A stretch of 64,000 nucleotides of DNA from Corythucha ciliata. Lineage: Eukaryota > Arthropoda > Insecta > Hemiptera > Tingidae. Of the stretch, positions 54,238 through 64,000 are shown piece after piece. The stretch lies in NCBI GenBank assembly GCA_038030265.1, contig CM075942.1:36918751-36982750 (forward strand), read 5' to 3'. The number at the start of each line of letters is the position of its first letter. Position 1 is the first letter of the stretch. The position numbers and the translations under genes are program-made. The notes under the pieces were generated by a model. It had not been told where the DNA came from. It saw only the letters and a program-made list of their open reading frames with translations, and did not search any database.

Positions 54238-56115
54238 TTAACTTGAGCGAGGAGGGTTCTAACTGTCGAATCTGCTAGTCATTTTCGGATTCCAAGAAGA
54301 TCCGTCAACGGGAACCTTGGATAAAAAATCCCAAAAGTTATAACGAAACTTCCCTGATCTAGAATCGCCCTCGTAAATTGTCGTTCTTCCGTCAGATCAT
54401 TTTTCGGACAATGCCCAACTGGGAAACCAACTGAAATCCAGCTACGGTTGTGCGCGCAATCAATCCCAACCATTTCCAACGAGAAAATCAGCTCTTGTGA
54501 CTTGTAAAAACGTGTCCCTGTGACAACCAGTCCCGATCTCCCCTACAATATAAAGTTGTTAGTAAATAAAGAAATGCATAATTAAATAATAACAGTTGTA
54601 AAACAAGAGAAGTAAAATTTGGGATGTGGAAGAGTGAGCTGGCTTCCTATTCTTTTCCACGGATGTCCTTTCACACAAGTATACTGGCACTCTCCAACCG
54701 CCACACAAACATTCTCTTTCTCTCTTTTCCACCTATCTACCTCTTTCTCCTTGATTTTCCCTCAAGCGCACTCATGGATAGAAGTGTAGACAACAAGCTT
54801 CAGTGTTACGTTTGTCCCGCTCTCTCCCCTTTCATTTTACCATTCTTTTTTCGTCTTCAAGGCTTGTTCCATAAGACTGGAGGTAAGAATAGTGGCAAAG
54901 AGGTAGTTGTGAGGGAGGAGGTCATTTCACTTCTTCATTTAGTTTTCCCTATTTAAGAGTGTATACCTAGTTTGAAATGATTAAAGTAACGTAGACAAAG
55001 AGAGGAGGTAACTACTCTCACACTCTGAGAGTACTAGTTAAGAAGTAATTTGAAAGCTCTTGTTTACCTCGGAGAGTGGACAGTATTTTTCTTTCTTTTC
55101 ACTCCACAGACGAATGTGAATTCGCTCGAAGTACTAGACGCACTAGTTCTCTAGCTTGTTAACTTTTAATTTGGACAATTAGATGATTTTTGGCGGGCTT
55201 AACCCTTCATGAAATTAGGGAAAGAATCATATAAATCGCAATCCTTCGTAATGCGCCTGTCATTGGCGATGCAGATCTACATTTCACATAAATTACGATT
55301 GTATTTCTGCGCCAATCCCGGATTTGAAAGTCTCATTTTGATGTCCATGAAGTTCTACAGGAGCGTTATTTTTTGCTTTGCAAAATAAGATGACGGACGA
55401 GCGTGAATTTGTAAGGTAGAAGTTCAAAGGTATTTTAGTTATCTCAGGGATGAAATTTGAAAACGTAAGGTATGACGCGTCAGTCGATTACAGGCAAAAG
55501 TTACTCCTCTAACCGTCATAGGACCATAGAGTGTTGTCTGATTATAATTATTTAGGAAAAATGTCTGAATGTTTGAGGAAAATAAAGGCTTTCTACTGCT
55601 ATACAGCCAAAAGTTAGGCAAAGTTATGTGCAAAAGTAAGGCGGGCATGTCTGGCGGGGGTCGAGGAATTACATGATAAACCCCACTTTAACTTACTTAA
55701 CCTAACTTCCAAGACTCGTGGAGTTGTCTTGTCTCACGGGAAAATAAATTCTGGGTCCGTACCAAAATTTTTGCTCGAAATAGCTATAGGCAGTACAATT
55801 TGATGTCAGAGTTGTAGTCCATCTGGTGATGTGATGTTATTAGCCTTGCCTAGACCATAAACTAGCGACTGCAGGAGGGAGGGGCTTCATTATACCGAGA
55901 CCATATTCAAATTTCTTTATTAGACAATTTCCTTGGTTGGGACCGTCCCTATACTCAAGCCTACCGTACACAGTTAGAGAACGCCACACTCAAAGTTCGT
56001 TTAAAAATCACTTCACGCTTATCTAATCGATGTTGATGGTGCCAATACACGTGCAAATCCAATATTTACGGTTTGTATTAGGCTAGATGCTTTAGCAACT
56101 CCCCCTAATCTAGGA
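54238..56115. other. No recognisable feature
   Basis: No gene recognised. A 110-codon frame at 54624-54956 (plus) is hydrophobic and Phe/Leu/Ser-rich without a known domain. Confidence 0.35.
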
Positions 56116-56275
56116 TGATACAGGAGAAGATGCGTATACTGAAGTATGTTGTAGTACTAAGCATTTGCGACCAAAAACACCTAATAAGCATAGGGTCGCA
56201 AATGCTTTTCTTCTGAGATACACGAACAAATCCGAACAATTGTGACTGCCTACTTTTTTCCCAAAAACTTGATTT
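56116..56275. repeat. Dispersed repeat R5, copy 2
   Basis: Reverse complement of 46383-46555, including the GCATTTGCGACC...GGTCGCAAATGC hairpin. Confidence 0.65.
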
Positions 56276-58220
56276 CATGGCCCATAAGCCACTCCTAGTA
56301 CTTTTCAATAACAAGTACTTTTCGATAACTCGAGATATAACTGTCAGTGAATATTCCGTTAAACAGTGTCATTAGTTGTTAGATTTCTGTTTTTACTATA
56401 GTCAAACCATGAAGAAAATGAATAAAATAGAAACATTGCTTCGAAAAACATATTGCTTTTTTGTTAGAGAATAGGCCCCCTGGGTCCCTTTTACACGAGT
56501 ATGTTTTTTGTTCAAAAATATGTTCAATCTGATTACAAACAGACCGTTTCATGCAGGGAACATCTGCAAATTTTTCTTAAAGTGGTTACTTGGATTAAAA
56601 AACTAAAAGACATTTCTTAAACTTGAATTTCCCTACGTGGACGTCTAAACAGATAATTTGTTTCCCACAACAATTCATTTGATTTTTACTTAGGAGAATT
56701 ATAACTTGAGTAGCGACTATGAATACGGGCCTTAGTCGTGTACACAATTAAGGGGGGGGGGGTTTACACAATTAAGTTTTTTGATCAAAGCAGGTATTTA
56801 CATTAAAAAAAAAAAAAAGTGGCAGATGTTCCAAGTCCGAAATTGTCTGTGATCAGGTTGAACATATTTTTGAGAATTACTCTACATAGTTTAAGCATGA
56901 TTCCCCTCTCCCCACGGGATTTTTATTCCATTCTTCCGGGAAAAGAAACCGGACATATCAGGAAAAGTGGCTCCTATACATATATCTTCCTTTTTCACTG
57001 GTGGTGTGCAATCCCCCCCCCCCCCACGGAAGTGAACATTTTTGTTTTGTCCCCCCCCCCACTCATAAAATGCTGGATTCGCTACTGGATCTTGGATTGG
57101 TCTGTTATGCTTTCCTAGCTATGCGTTTTAGAAATTTAACAAAGGGCAAGTATAAGATGTCAAACACGATTTATTTTGAAATGAAAAGAACGAGAAACGC
57201 GAAGAGATTTGCAATTAAAAATAGGTGCATTAGGCTACATGGGTGTACATTAATTAAAATATGTACGTTTCCATAGCCTTATTATTATTAATCAGTGGGC
57301 CCGCACCGGTCATGTCGAGTCCGAGGGCGCCAAAGCCCTTACTACAGGGTTAAATATTGTCATCTCAAAGAGTTTATGTAGAAAATTGAAGTTTAATTAT
57401 TTCTTTAAATTCCCTTACACCCCAGTTTCCTGACACCCTTCTTTACCAGAGGCCCCCCCCCCCACTTTTTCTTAAAATTCTAAACCAATCTGTGGGCATG
57501 TAGAATAAAAACGTCGGCAAATCAAACTTGTCTGCCAAGTGCTCTTTTTTCTTCTCTAACGAAAACAGAGACCTGTTTGCTCCGCCCTTCTGCAACTCTG
57601 CGGGAATAAGCCAGCAATTTTTGAGTATAAGTGGAAAACAATTGAAGAAGGTAGGGATGAGAGTTTCAGCTAGTGCATTCCTGCTAGAAAATACGTAAAG
57701 TGGTTCAGTAGAAAAGTACTGAATTGCTCTAACTGGCTTTTCCTGTTGACGGCCAGGATCCACTTCACCCGGTATCTCTTTTTCGTAAGGTTTATTGGGA
57801 AAACCCGTGATCCAGTTCACAATTTATACAGGTTCTTCCCCCATCCGTAGGGTAGTTCACCGGCATTTCGTTCTTTTTAGATCGGTCGAATAAACGCCAT
57901 TTGTGTATTATAGAATAAAAGGAACACGTTGTGATGATTCTCTAGTCAAAATTCATTTTCCAAGTGACATAGGGACAAGACTTCTTGGCCGAGCGATGTG
58001 GGGAATACACATTCTGTTCGGCCTCAGTGACTGAAAACCGGAAGAAACTATCACCGTCTGTGGATCAGTTGCTTACAATAGACCTAAATTTCAGCTCATA
58101 AAACAACTTTTAGAACGTTCAAATTAAGTAAATATAGCTAAATTACTCAACGCTGTAATAAATTTGGGGTAACCAGGAAAGTTAATATAACCCAACTCTT
58201 ATCTCGTGTCCGTTCCCAAT
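56276..58220. other. No recognisable feature
   Basis: Contains G and C runs of 9-12 bases (about 56751, 57011, 57052, 57455) and an A14 run. No gene recognised. Confidence 0.35.
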
Positions 58221-58311
58221 TGGTGAGTCATGATAACAGATGATGTGTAGTAATGGCGACCGGCTTTACGAAAAATGCTTTTCAATCCCTCCACTTGTTC
58301 TTACTTCCATG
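58221..58311. repeat. MITE family C, half copy
   Basis: It matches 13270-13361 (GTGTAGTAATGGCGACCGGC, CCCTCCACTTGTTC). The opposite arm is absent. Confidence 0.75.
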
Positions 58312-59311
58312 ACGTGCACTATGGTTACGTATAGTCGCTACACAGTGATCATTTGTTCCAAAATTATTCCCGGTGCGTTATTTTTAGAAGAAGGGGCAAA
58401 GGGGAAGCTCATACCACTAATTCAAGGGCGGGCGAGAGTCCGTCACTAAGTGGACAGATTATAGCAACACCAATCTTGAAATCAAAGATTGTAAAAAGAA
58501 GTAGGATTAATGTTTTCTTCGTTGTTATGAAGCGTTTTTTCAAAAATATTGAACGTTATTTTGTGAATAGTTTAATACTTTAGCCTCTGTTTACAATGGT
58601 GTGACGTCACATCCCTCTTTCTTCAATTTTTCATTTTTCTGCATGGGAGAGGGGCAAAAAAAGTTTCAAAATGTTTTTTAGTAATCATTTCATCCTAATA
58701 ACTCATTTTCCACGCATTTTAATTTTTTTATTTTTCCGGAGAATGGTCCATAAAAACACTTGCTCTTATTGGAAATGAAAATAAAACTTGTGTTAGGCCT
58801 TATCAAGGTCAGCGATGTAATATAAAAACTTCTCGTAGCGTATTTGATCGTTATTCAGATCGATTTGCCTCTTTCAACCTAGGTTAAGATAGTTCTTCCA
58901 AGCCTTACTTTCAACACGACCCTGCCCCGTTAATTAATCGAATTTCGCCAGTTTCTGGATCAAACTTATGATATGTGGATATGACGAGGGGGTAAAATTC
59001 CATGGACACCTCGCCTCCATTTCCACGCCTGGGGTTTCGTAAGAGACCATGTTTACAGCACCTCGATGAGGAGGAGCTTCGAAGGAGGATTACAGGAGCT
59101 TTTGAGGCCCTTCGAGCCAACATTTAACATCGCGTGACAGTGGATACCGTGAGAAAAAGGACAAGAGCCTGCCTTCGGATCATCAAAACTCACCCATCAA
59201 AATTAATTAATTACCCCCTGAAGTTCTCTTCTCATAAAAATGCCAAAGTTCTAAAATTTGCTGGAAAGAGCTCTATTTCTCTCAATATTCATCCCATGTC
59301 AACGATTGATG
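58312..59311. other. No recognisable feature
   Basis: No gene recognised; short frames only. Confidence 0.35.
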
Positions 59312-60033
59312 CAATAATACCACACAAAAAATATGAACACACAAATTCTAACGACGTCACGAATAAAGAATTTTGTAGCCTAATATAGTCCTCTTTAACG
59401 GTAACTATCAATTTGAAATATTCAACACGATCAATGAATGAAATAATGGACAAAATTTGATCAGTAAGACACTCGCTATAACTCAAAATAATCGTAGAGA
59501 AACGAACCTTCGAATTCATCCTCGTCAATTTGTTTAAAAAATTAAGTTAATAATAACCAAATTGAATTTCGAAAAAATGGCCAGTTCATCGATGGGGAAT
59601 TTTGTTGTAGTCATTTTAAGTCATCATGAGAGGAAATCGGACTAAAATTCTGATAGGAGATAGGTTTGGCGCAAAAAAAGAGCTGAAACGCATTCCAAAC
59701 CTTAGCAACTGTACCGCTCAACAAATCTCATTCAAATTTCAGCAGCGTCTTCTAGGAACCTATATGACGATTTTGAACGATCGATCATCAAATTTTATAA
59801 TATTCTCTTGGAATAATAAGGGTCCAGCCATTTTTACATCGAGCACATTTGTTATAATATCTTCCATATCACTTAACCAATCGTTTTCAAATTTTAAGGT
59901 ATACATCTAGAGATGAAGACACAACTTTTTAGCCATCACTTGTCCAGATCTGTCGAGAATAAAAGTGGACGAAGGACGGACGACAGACGCCATACTGAAA
60001 ATCTGGTGTCAGCTAAAAATTTTTGTTTTTTTG
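59312..60033. repeat. Dispersed repeat R4, copy 2 (0.7 kb)
   Basis: Reverse complement of 43866-44545. The open frames here are not kept in the other copy. Confidence 0.85.
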
Positions 60034-61765
60034 CAATAACCTTGTTTTCAGTAATTTATGAGTTTTTTTTAATTTGTTAATTGATATGAATTGGTGTAAT
60101 AAACGCTACGAGATTTTTTTATTTTGCATCGGGGCCCACAATTAGACCGAGAAGCTTTATCATCATTTTATTAAAAAGAATAGTGTGTATGATTCCATTT
60201 TCACCTTCATATATTCGCTAAGGCTTATTCCAAAGGACACCCGAAAAAGCCTTTTTCGCTCGAAATGTGATCATTTCTTCAAACTTTTACAAGAGGGTGC
60301 GATAATATGAGCTTGGTATTTGGATCCTTAATAATCAGGCAAGTTTTTGTGAACTTTGCAAAACTTTTTTAAGATTCGCTATCACGCAATCAAGTTACGG
60401 CTAAACTGCCTCAAATCGGTACAAATCTCCACAATCTGAATGGTTACTGGAAAAGTGCGACTACTTGTGGGGATAACTGGACCAATTCCCACTGAAAAAT
60501 GTCTGCTCTTTTCGGTAGTACCCTCAGATTTAATGTACGAGTAACCGTTCTTGACTTTTAAGCGCTGAATCCATAAAACTAACGCCAAGCCTAAAAATAC
60601 TAAAATATCGATTATCTCGAAAACGGCTGGAAATCGGACCTACATGTAGAATCTTCAGGATTTTTTTAGGAAATGGAAGGAGGTGTATCTTAAAGAGATT
60701 GCACCAAACATTAATAAGTTTTTCTAGCTTTAGGCTCCAGCTAATTTTCCGTCAGCGGCAGAAAATGGTCAATTTTTGATGGGTCATATCTCAGGAATTA
60801 TTAGTCGTACAGAGATACAATTAGGCTTATGTAAATTTAAATTTAGTATATTTCAAAAATGTACAAAAGAGCGCCATAATCGAAAAGTACATAGTTCCAG
60901 AGATATAATGAATTGAGTAGAAAAGGTCGGAAAATTTCCATTTTTTTTTTCGATTTTCGACGTGAAGCCGACCGATTTTTTTTGTAGGCAAAGTTCAGAT
61001 TCGGATTCAGCACCCCAAGAAACATATAGATCCGTTGACAAAACTTCTTCTTTACGTGTGTCCCGGCCAAATCCCCTATTGACTGGACTAACAGTCATTT
61101 GAGGATAAGTCGGATAGCTCTTGAAAAAGCGAGCCTCGCATCTTCGTCCCATTGTTGACATTCCCAAATGTACTGGGTTGATGAAGTGAACAGCCGTCCA
61201 TGGCTCAATGTATTCAACGCTCAATTTACTTGGGTAATACCTTTGAAGACGTTTAACAAAGTTATAACCGGATCTAAATATTAACAGTGGAATAATTATC
61301 ATCTTATTTAGGCGGAGTTTGAGGTATAACGTATATGTACCCGAAATTAACGTGCCCTGAAATGAATTCGCTTATTGAGCCTAATTATCCGTGGTAATTC
61401 ACGAATCAATAAAATGGAAAGTCGCACTCACAAATTACGTAATGTGAATCCCTATCTTACATGTTACATAATGAATTTTTAAAAGGAAGTATTTTGCAAC
61501 TTCCAGGAAGAAGTTTCTTAATTCGCTGGGCTTCTTACAGAAGAAGAGAGAGAGTGAGGGTACAGACCGATGAAGGGAACATCCTTCACACATTCATAGG
61601 TCTCAACTCTTCTTGGTCTTGTTCTCGCACAGCAAGTATTGGTCTTGGTCTTGTTTAGAGAAGGAAGGTCTTGATCTTGGAGATTCAGTATTGGTCTTGG
61701 TCCTGGAGTCTTGCTGGTTTTGCTTTGTTGGTTTTTTTTTCGTATTTACTTCGAGTGGTCTGTCT
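60034..61765. other. No recognisable feature
   Basis: No gene recognised. A 149-codon minus-strand frame (61302-60853) is open but shows no domain and overlaps another frame. Confidence 0.35.
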
Positions 61766-62415
61766 TTGGCCTACGACATACTGGGCGGTTTGCCGCAAAC
61801 AGTGGAGTTTCGATGAGAGATGACATAGTGAAGAAACCACGCCTAGCTGCGGTTTTTTGCCACGACGCGGTATTTTTTCTCCCGCGACATGCCAGCGGGT
61901 TTTTTCTTCCCGCGGCGGTCTAGCGGGGCCTTTTTTAGAGGAGAGCAAGGGCCCGTCTATGAGCAATGACATACTGGGGCGGTATCCCGCACGCGGTTTT
62001 AGTGTCTGGGTTCTTTTTTCTGTTAATTGTTCGAGGAAAATTTGTGATTTTTATTAAATATTTATTTATTTACTTATTTATTTATTTTTGCTTTAATTAT
62101 TAATGAAGGCATACTAAGGTTTGATTGGCGAATTTCGAAAGACAGATAAGAATACCTACCCTATATTTTCCACATTATTTGTCGTACGCGTGAAATGAGA
62201 AACACTTAATTTTTAATTTTTTTAGTGATTAGTGTTACGATTTTAGTGTTTAGTGTTACGAGGGCTCGTGGAGAAATAATTTGCTCCCTTGGTCATTCCT
62301 CTCTTCCTCTCACTACTTCGCGGGAACCTCAACTAGGTGACATACTGAGCGCCGCGGGAAAAAACCGCGCGCGGTTTCCCGCTCGCGGCAAACCGCCCAG
62401 TATGTCATAGGCCAA
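61766..62415. mobile_element. Inverted-repeat element, 650 bp, GACATACTGGGCGG motif
   Basis: TTGGCCTACGACATACTGGG(CGGTTTGCCGC) at the left is matched by its complement at 62385-62415. GACATACTG recurs inside at about 61968 and 62340. Internal GC-rich hairpins (CCGCGGG..CCGCGCGCGG..CCCGC) lie next to the right end. No transposase was found. Confidence 0.75.
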
Positions 62416-63201
62416 TCGTTTTTTGTGTTTTTTTTTTGTTTTTTTTTTTAAAGAAAACAATTGCATTGCATATCGAAAAAATTTGGGATTTGTGAAATGA
62501 AAAATTTATTTTTTCAGGTTTATTCATTTATGCACACCTCAGTTATTTTTTGTATGTTCTTCGCATTTTTTCTTCATATCTCGTCGTGAACTGAAAAAAA
62601 ATGTAACCTGCCCCACCCTCCTACAACCATGTGTGGTTTGAGATGGCCAAAATAACGAAATGAGGTTTTCAAACGAGCTGAATTACTTTTTTTAACGAAC
62701 CAAACCTGTCCATCTGATTAGGAACAACTGATTTTAATGAAGCGGAAATCCCCGAAATTGGTTTTTTAAGGTGCCAAATCCAAGAAATTGGGTTTTTAAC
62801 GTAGACCAGTCAATATAGACACAAAAATCGGGGTAAATCGCAAACATGCATGTAATTGATTTTTTTGTTGCGTTTTGTTAGGACCAATGAGAGCTGTTAT
62901 TACTCAAGTTTGCAACCCTCAAAACCTTGTGCTTAACTCATGGCACTCGAAAAACTAAGAAATTTCATCACTTTTTCTGGTTTTTTAAACAAAAATACCA
63001 GAAGAAAGAGTTTTTCGAGCATGACCACAGTGTACATTGTTAAAGCGAACTAAATTTGCTACAATTTAAACCATGCCCGAGCATCCTGGGTCTGTTAGTT
63101 CAGGAAATACAGGCATTCAACAAAATACCAAATCTCGCCAAAAAGCGAGATTTTATTGGTAGCGTAATTTTTCAAGACCCGTAGCACTCAAATTCATGGC
63201 G
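62416..63201. other. No recognisable feature
   Basis: AT-rich, no gene or repeat recognised. Confidence 0.35.
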
Positions 63202-63395
63202 ATTGGTACTTGGTTGAACAAAATGAGAGTGGTGATTGTACACCCAAAATGCAATAAAACATTTCCTATGACCTAAGGTCAGATTTCCATTCCTAGTCAG
63301 ATAATCAATTGCACATCACGGGTTTCTGTAACATGGGAAGTAAGCGTCCTAGGTTAAATCCAACGACACCACTGAAAAGAGCACTCTTTTTTTTG
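63202..63395. repeat. Dispersed repeat R3, copy 2
   Basis: Same orientation as 21458-21665. It lacks the TACAGGGTG terminus. Confidence 0.65.
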
Positions 63396-63482
63396 TGTGA
63401 GGAAATACATTTTGTCTAATGACAGCGAAAGATTCTTTGAGTAAACTGGGAAAATATCAGGATATGTTAAAAAATGTCAGTT

Positions 63483-64000
63483 TTTGACAACTGTTCAAAG
63501 CTAGACTACATTAGCCATGGTGCTCCCAGCATCTGGCAAGTTCCTCTAAAACTGTATGAAGTAACTTAGTTTAATACTTCATGCTTATTTTACTCCTGTC
63601 CTTTGCAATTTTTTGATAAAAATCCACTGTTATACAAAAAAATGAGGCAATTAGGCCCATTTTGAGTGCTTACAACAAGAAGATCAAGAGCCATTCCCAA
63701 AACTTTTTTTTCAGCTTAATTCACTTTTCCTATGCTCATCTATGAGGAAAGACAAATGAAAGTGGAATAAGCTGAAAAAAATTTCTTGAAATAGCTTTCG
63801 TATCTTCTTTTAGGCACTCAAAATGGGCCTAATTGCCTCATTTTTTGGTATAACAATAGATTTTTCTCAAAAAATTGCAAAGGACAGGAGTAAAATAAGC
63901 ATGAAGTTTTAAACTAAGTTACTTCATACAGTTTTAGAGGAACTTGCCAGGTGCTGGGAGCACCATGGCTAATGTAGTCTAGCTTTGAACAGTTGTCAAA
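63483..64000. repeat. Large palindrome, about 255-bp arms, cut by the window end
   Basis: The left arm (63483 to about 63735) is mirrored by the right arm (about 63738 to 64000) with few differences and almost no loop (centre near 63741). Since the match is still perfect at the last base, the palindrome may continue beyond the window. Confidence 0.9.

Noticed and set aside
60853..61302. 149-codon minus-strand frame
   Set aside because: Open but with no domain, no splice context and an overlapping alternative frame; chance is likely.

Overview
This is an AT-rich, repeat-dominated stretch of animal nuclear DNA. The Ty3/mdg4-type and non-LTR retroelements, the Penelope fragment, the hAT, Harbinger and CACTA-like elements and the very many short inverted-repeat elements are typical of an arthropod genome. 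A hemipteran-like insect is plausible, but that is inference from style. I found no convincing intact host gene in 64 kb, no rRNA, no CRISPR and no bacterial-type operon. Almost everything recognisable is a transposable element, usually broken and often nested.

Region by region. 1-3.5 kb: inverted repeats, a 527-bp tandem duplication, a 450-bp Harbinger-like element with a relic of the transposase N-terminus, and a 242-bp foldback element. 4.3-11.6 kb: two copies of a MITE family (one split by a hAT MITE), two tRNA-headed repeats, a sequence that folds as a minimal hammerhead-type ribozyme (7.7 kb), and a perfect 36-bp hairpin that shares its core with a Penelope tail found at 53.5 kb. 13.1-14.2 kb: a MITE, then a spliced-looking, frameshifted exon bracketed by 20-bp inverted repeats. 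15.7-20.5 kb: a 4.8-kb Harbinger-like unit (TTA duplication) that carries a Ty3-type gag-protease-RT-RNase H reading frame of 842 codons without integrase.

24.5-37.5 kb is the centrepiece: one Ty3-type element on the minus strand, 105-108-bp LTRs at both ends and a candidate 5-bp target duplication. It is split inside its reverse transcriptase by an 8.9-kb LINE with a 49-base poly(A). The LINE is split inside its endonuclease by a 4.9-kb CACTA-like DNA element with subterminal repeat arrays. That element is in turn split by a 1.1-kb hAT element with a perfect 8-bp duplication. A second hAT MITE sits in the 3' LTR, also with a perfect 8-bp duplication. The order of insertion can be read directly from the sequence.

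37.8-44.5 kb: several MITE families, one 750-bp element inserted at the junction of two others. 44.9-49.2 kb: a TACAGGGTG-ended element with a 285-bp-armed palindrome, a 300-bp satellite, a degenerate short-period repeat and a TCGAT-rich unit with duplicated tRNA-like modules. 52 kb: a cluster of perfect GTGACGTCAC palindromes. 53.5-54.1 kb: a Penelope-like GIY-YIG endonuclease remnant on the minus strand with a hammerhead-like tail. 59-64 kb: an inverted copy of a 0.7-kb repeat from 44 kb, a 650-bp element with 30-bp inverted ends, and a 518-bp palindrome that runs off the window end. The interplay here is between generations of mobile DNA rather than between cellular genes.
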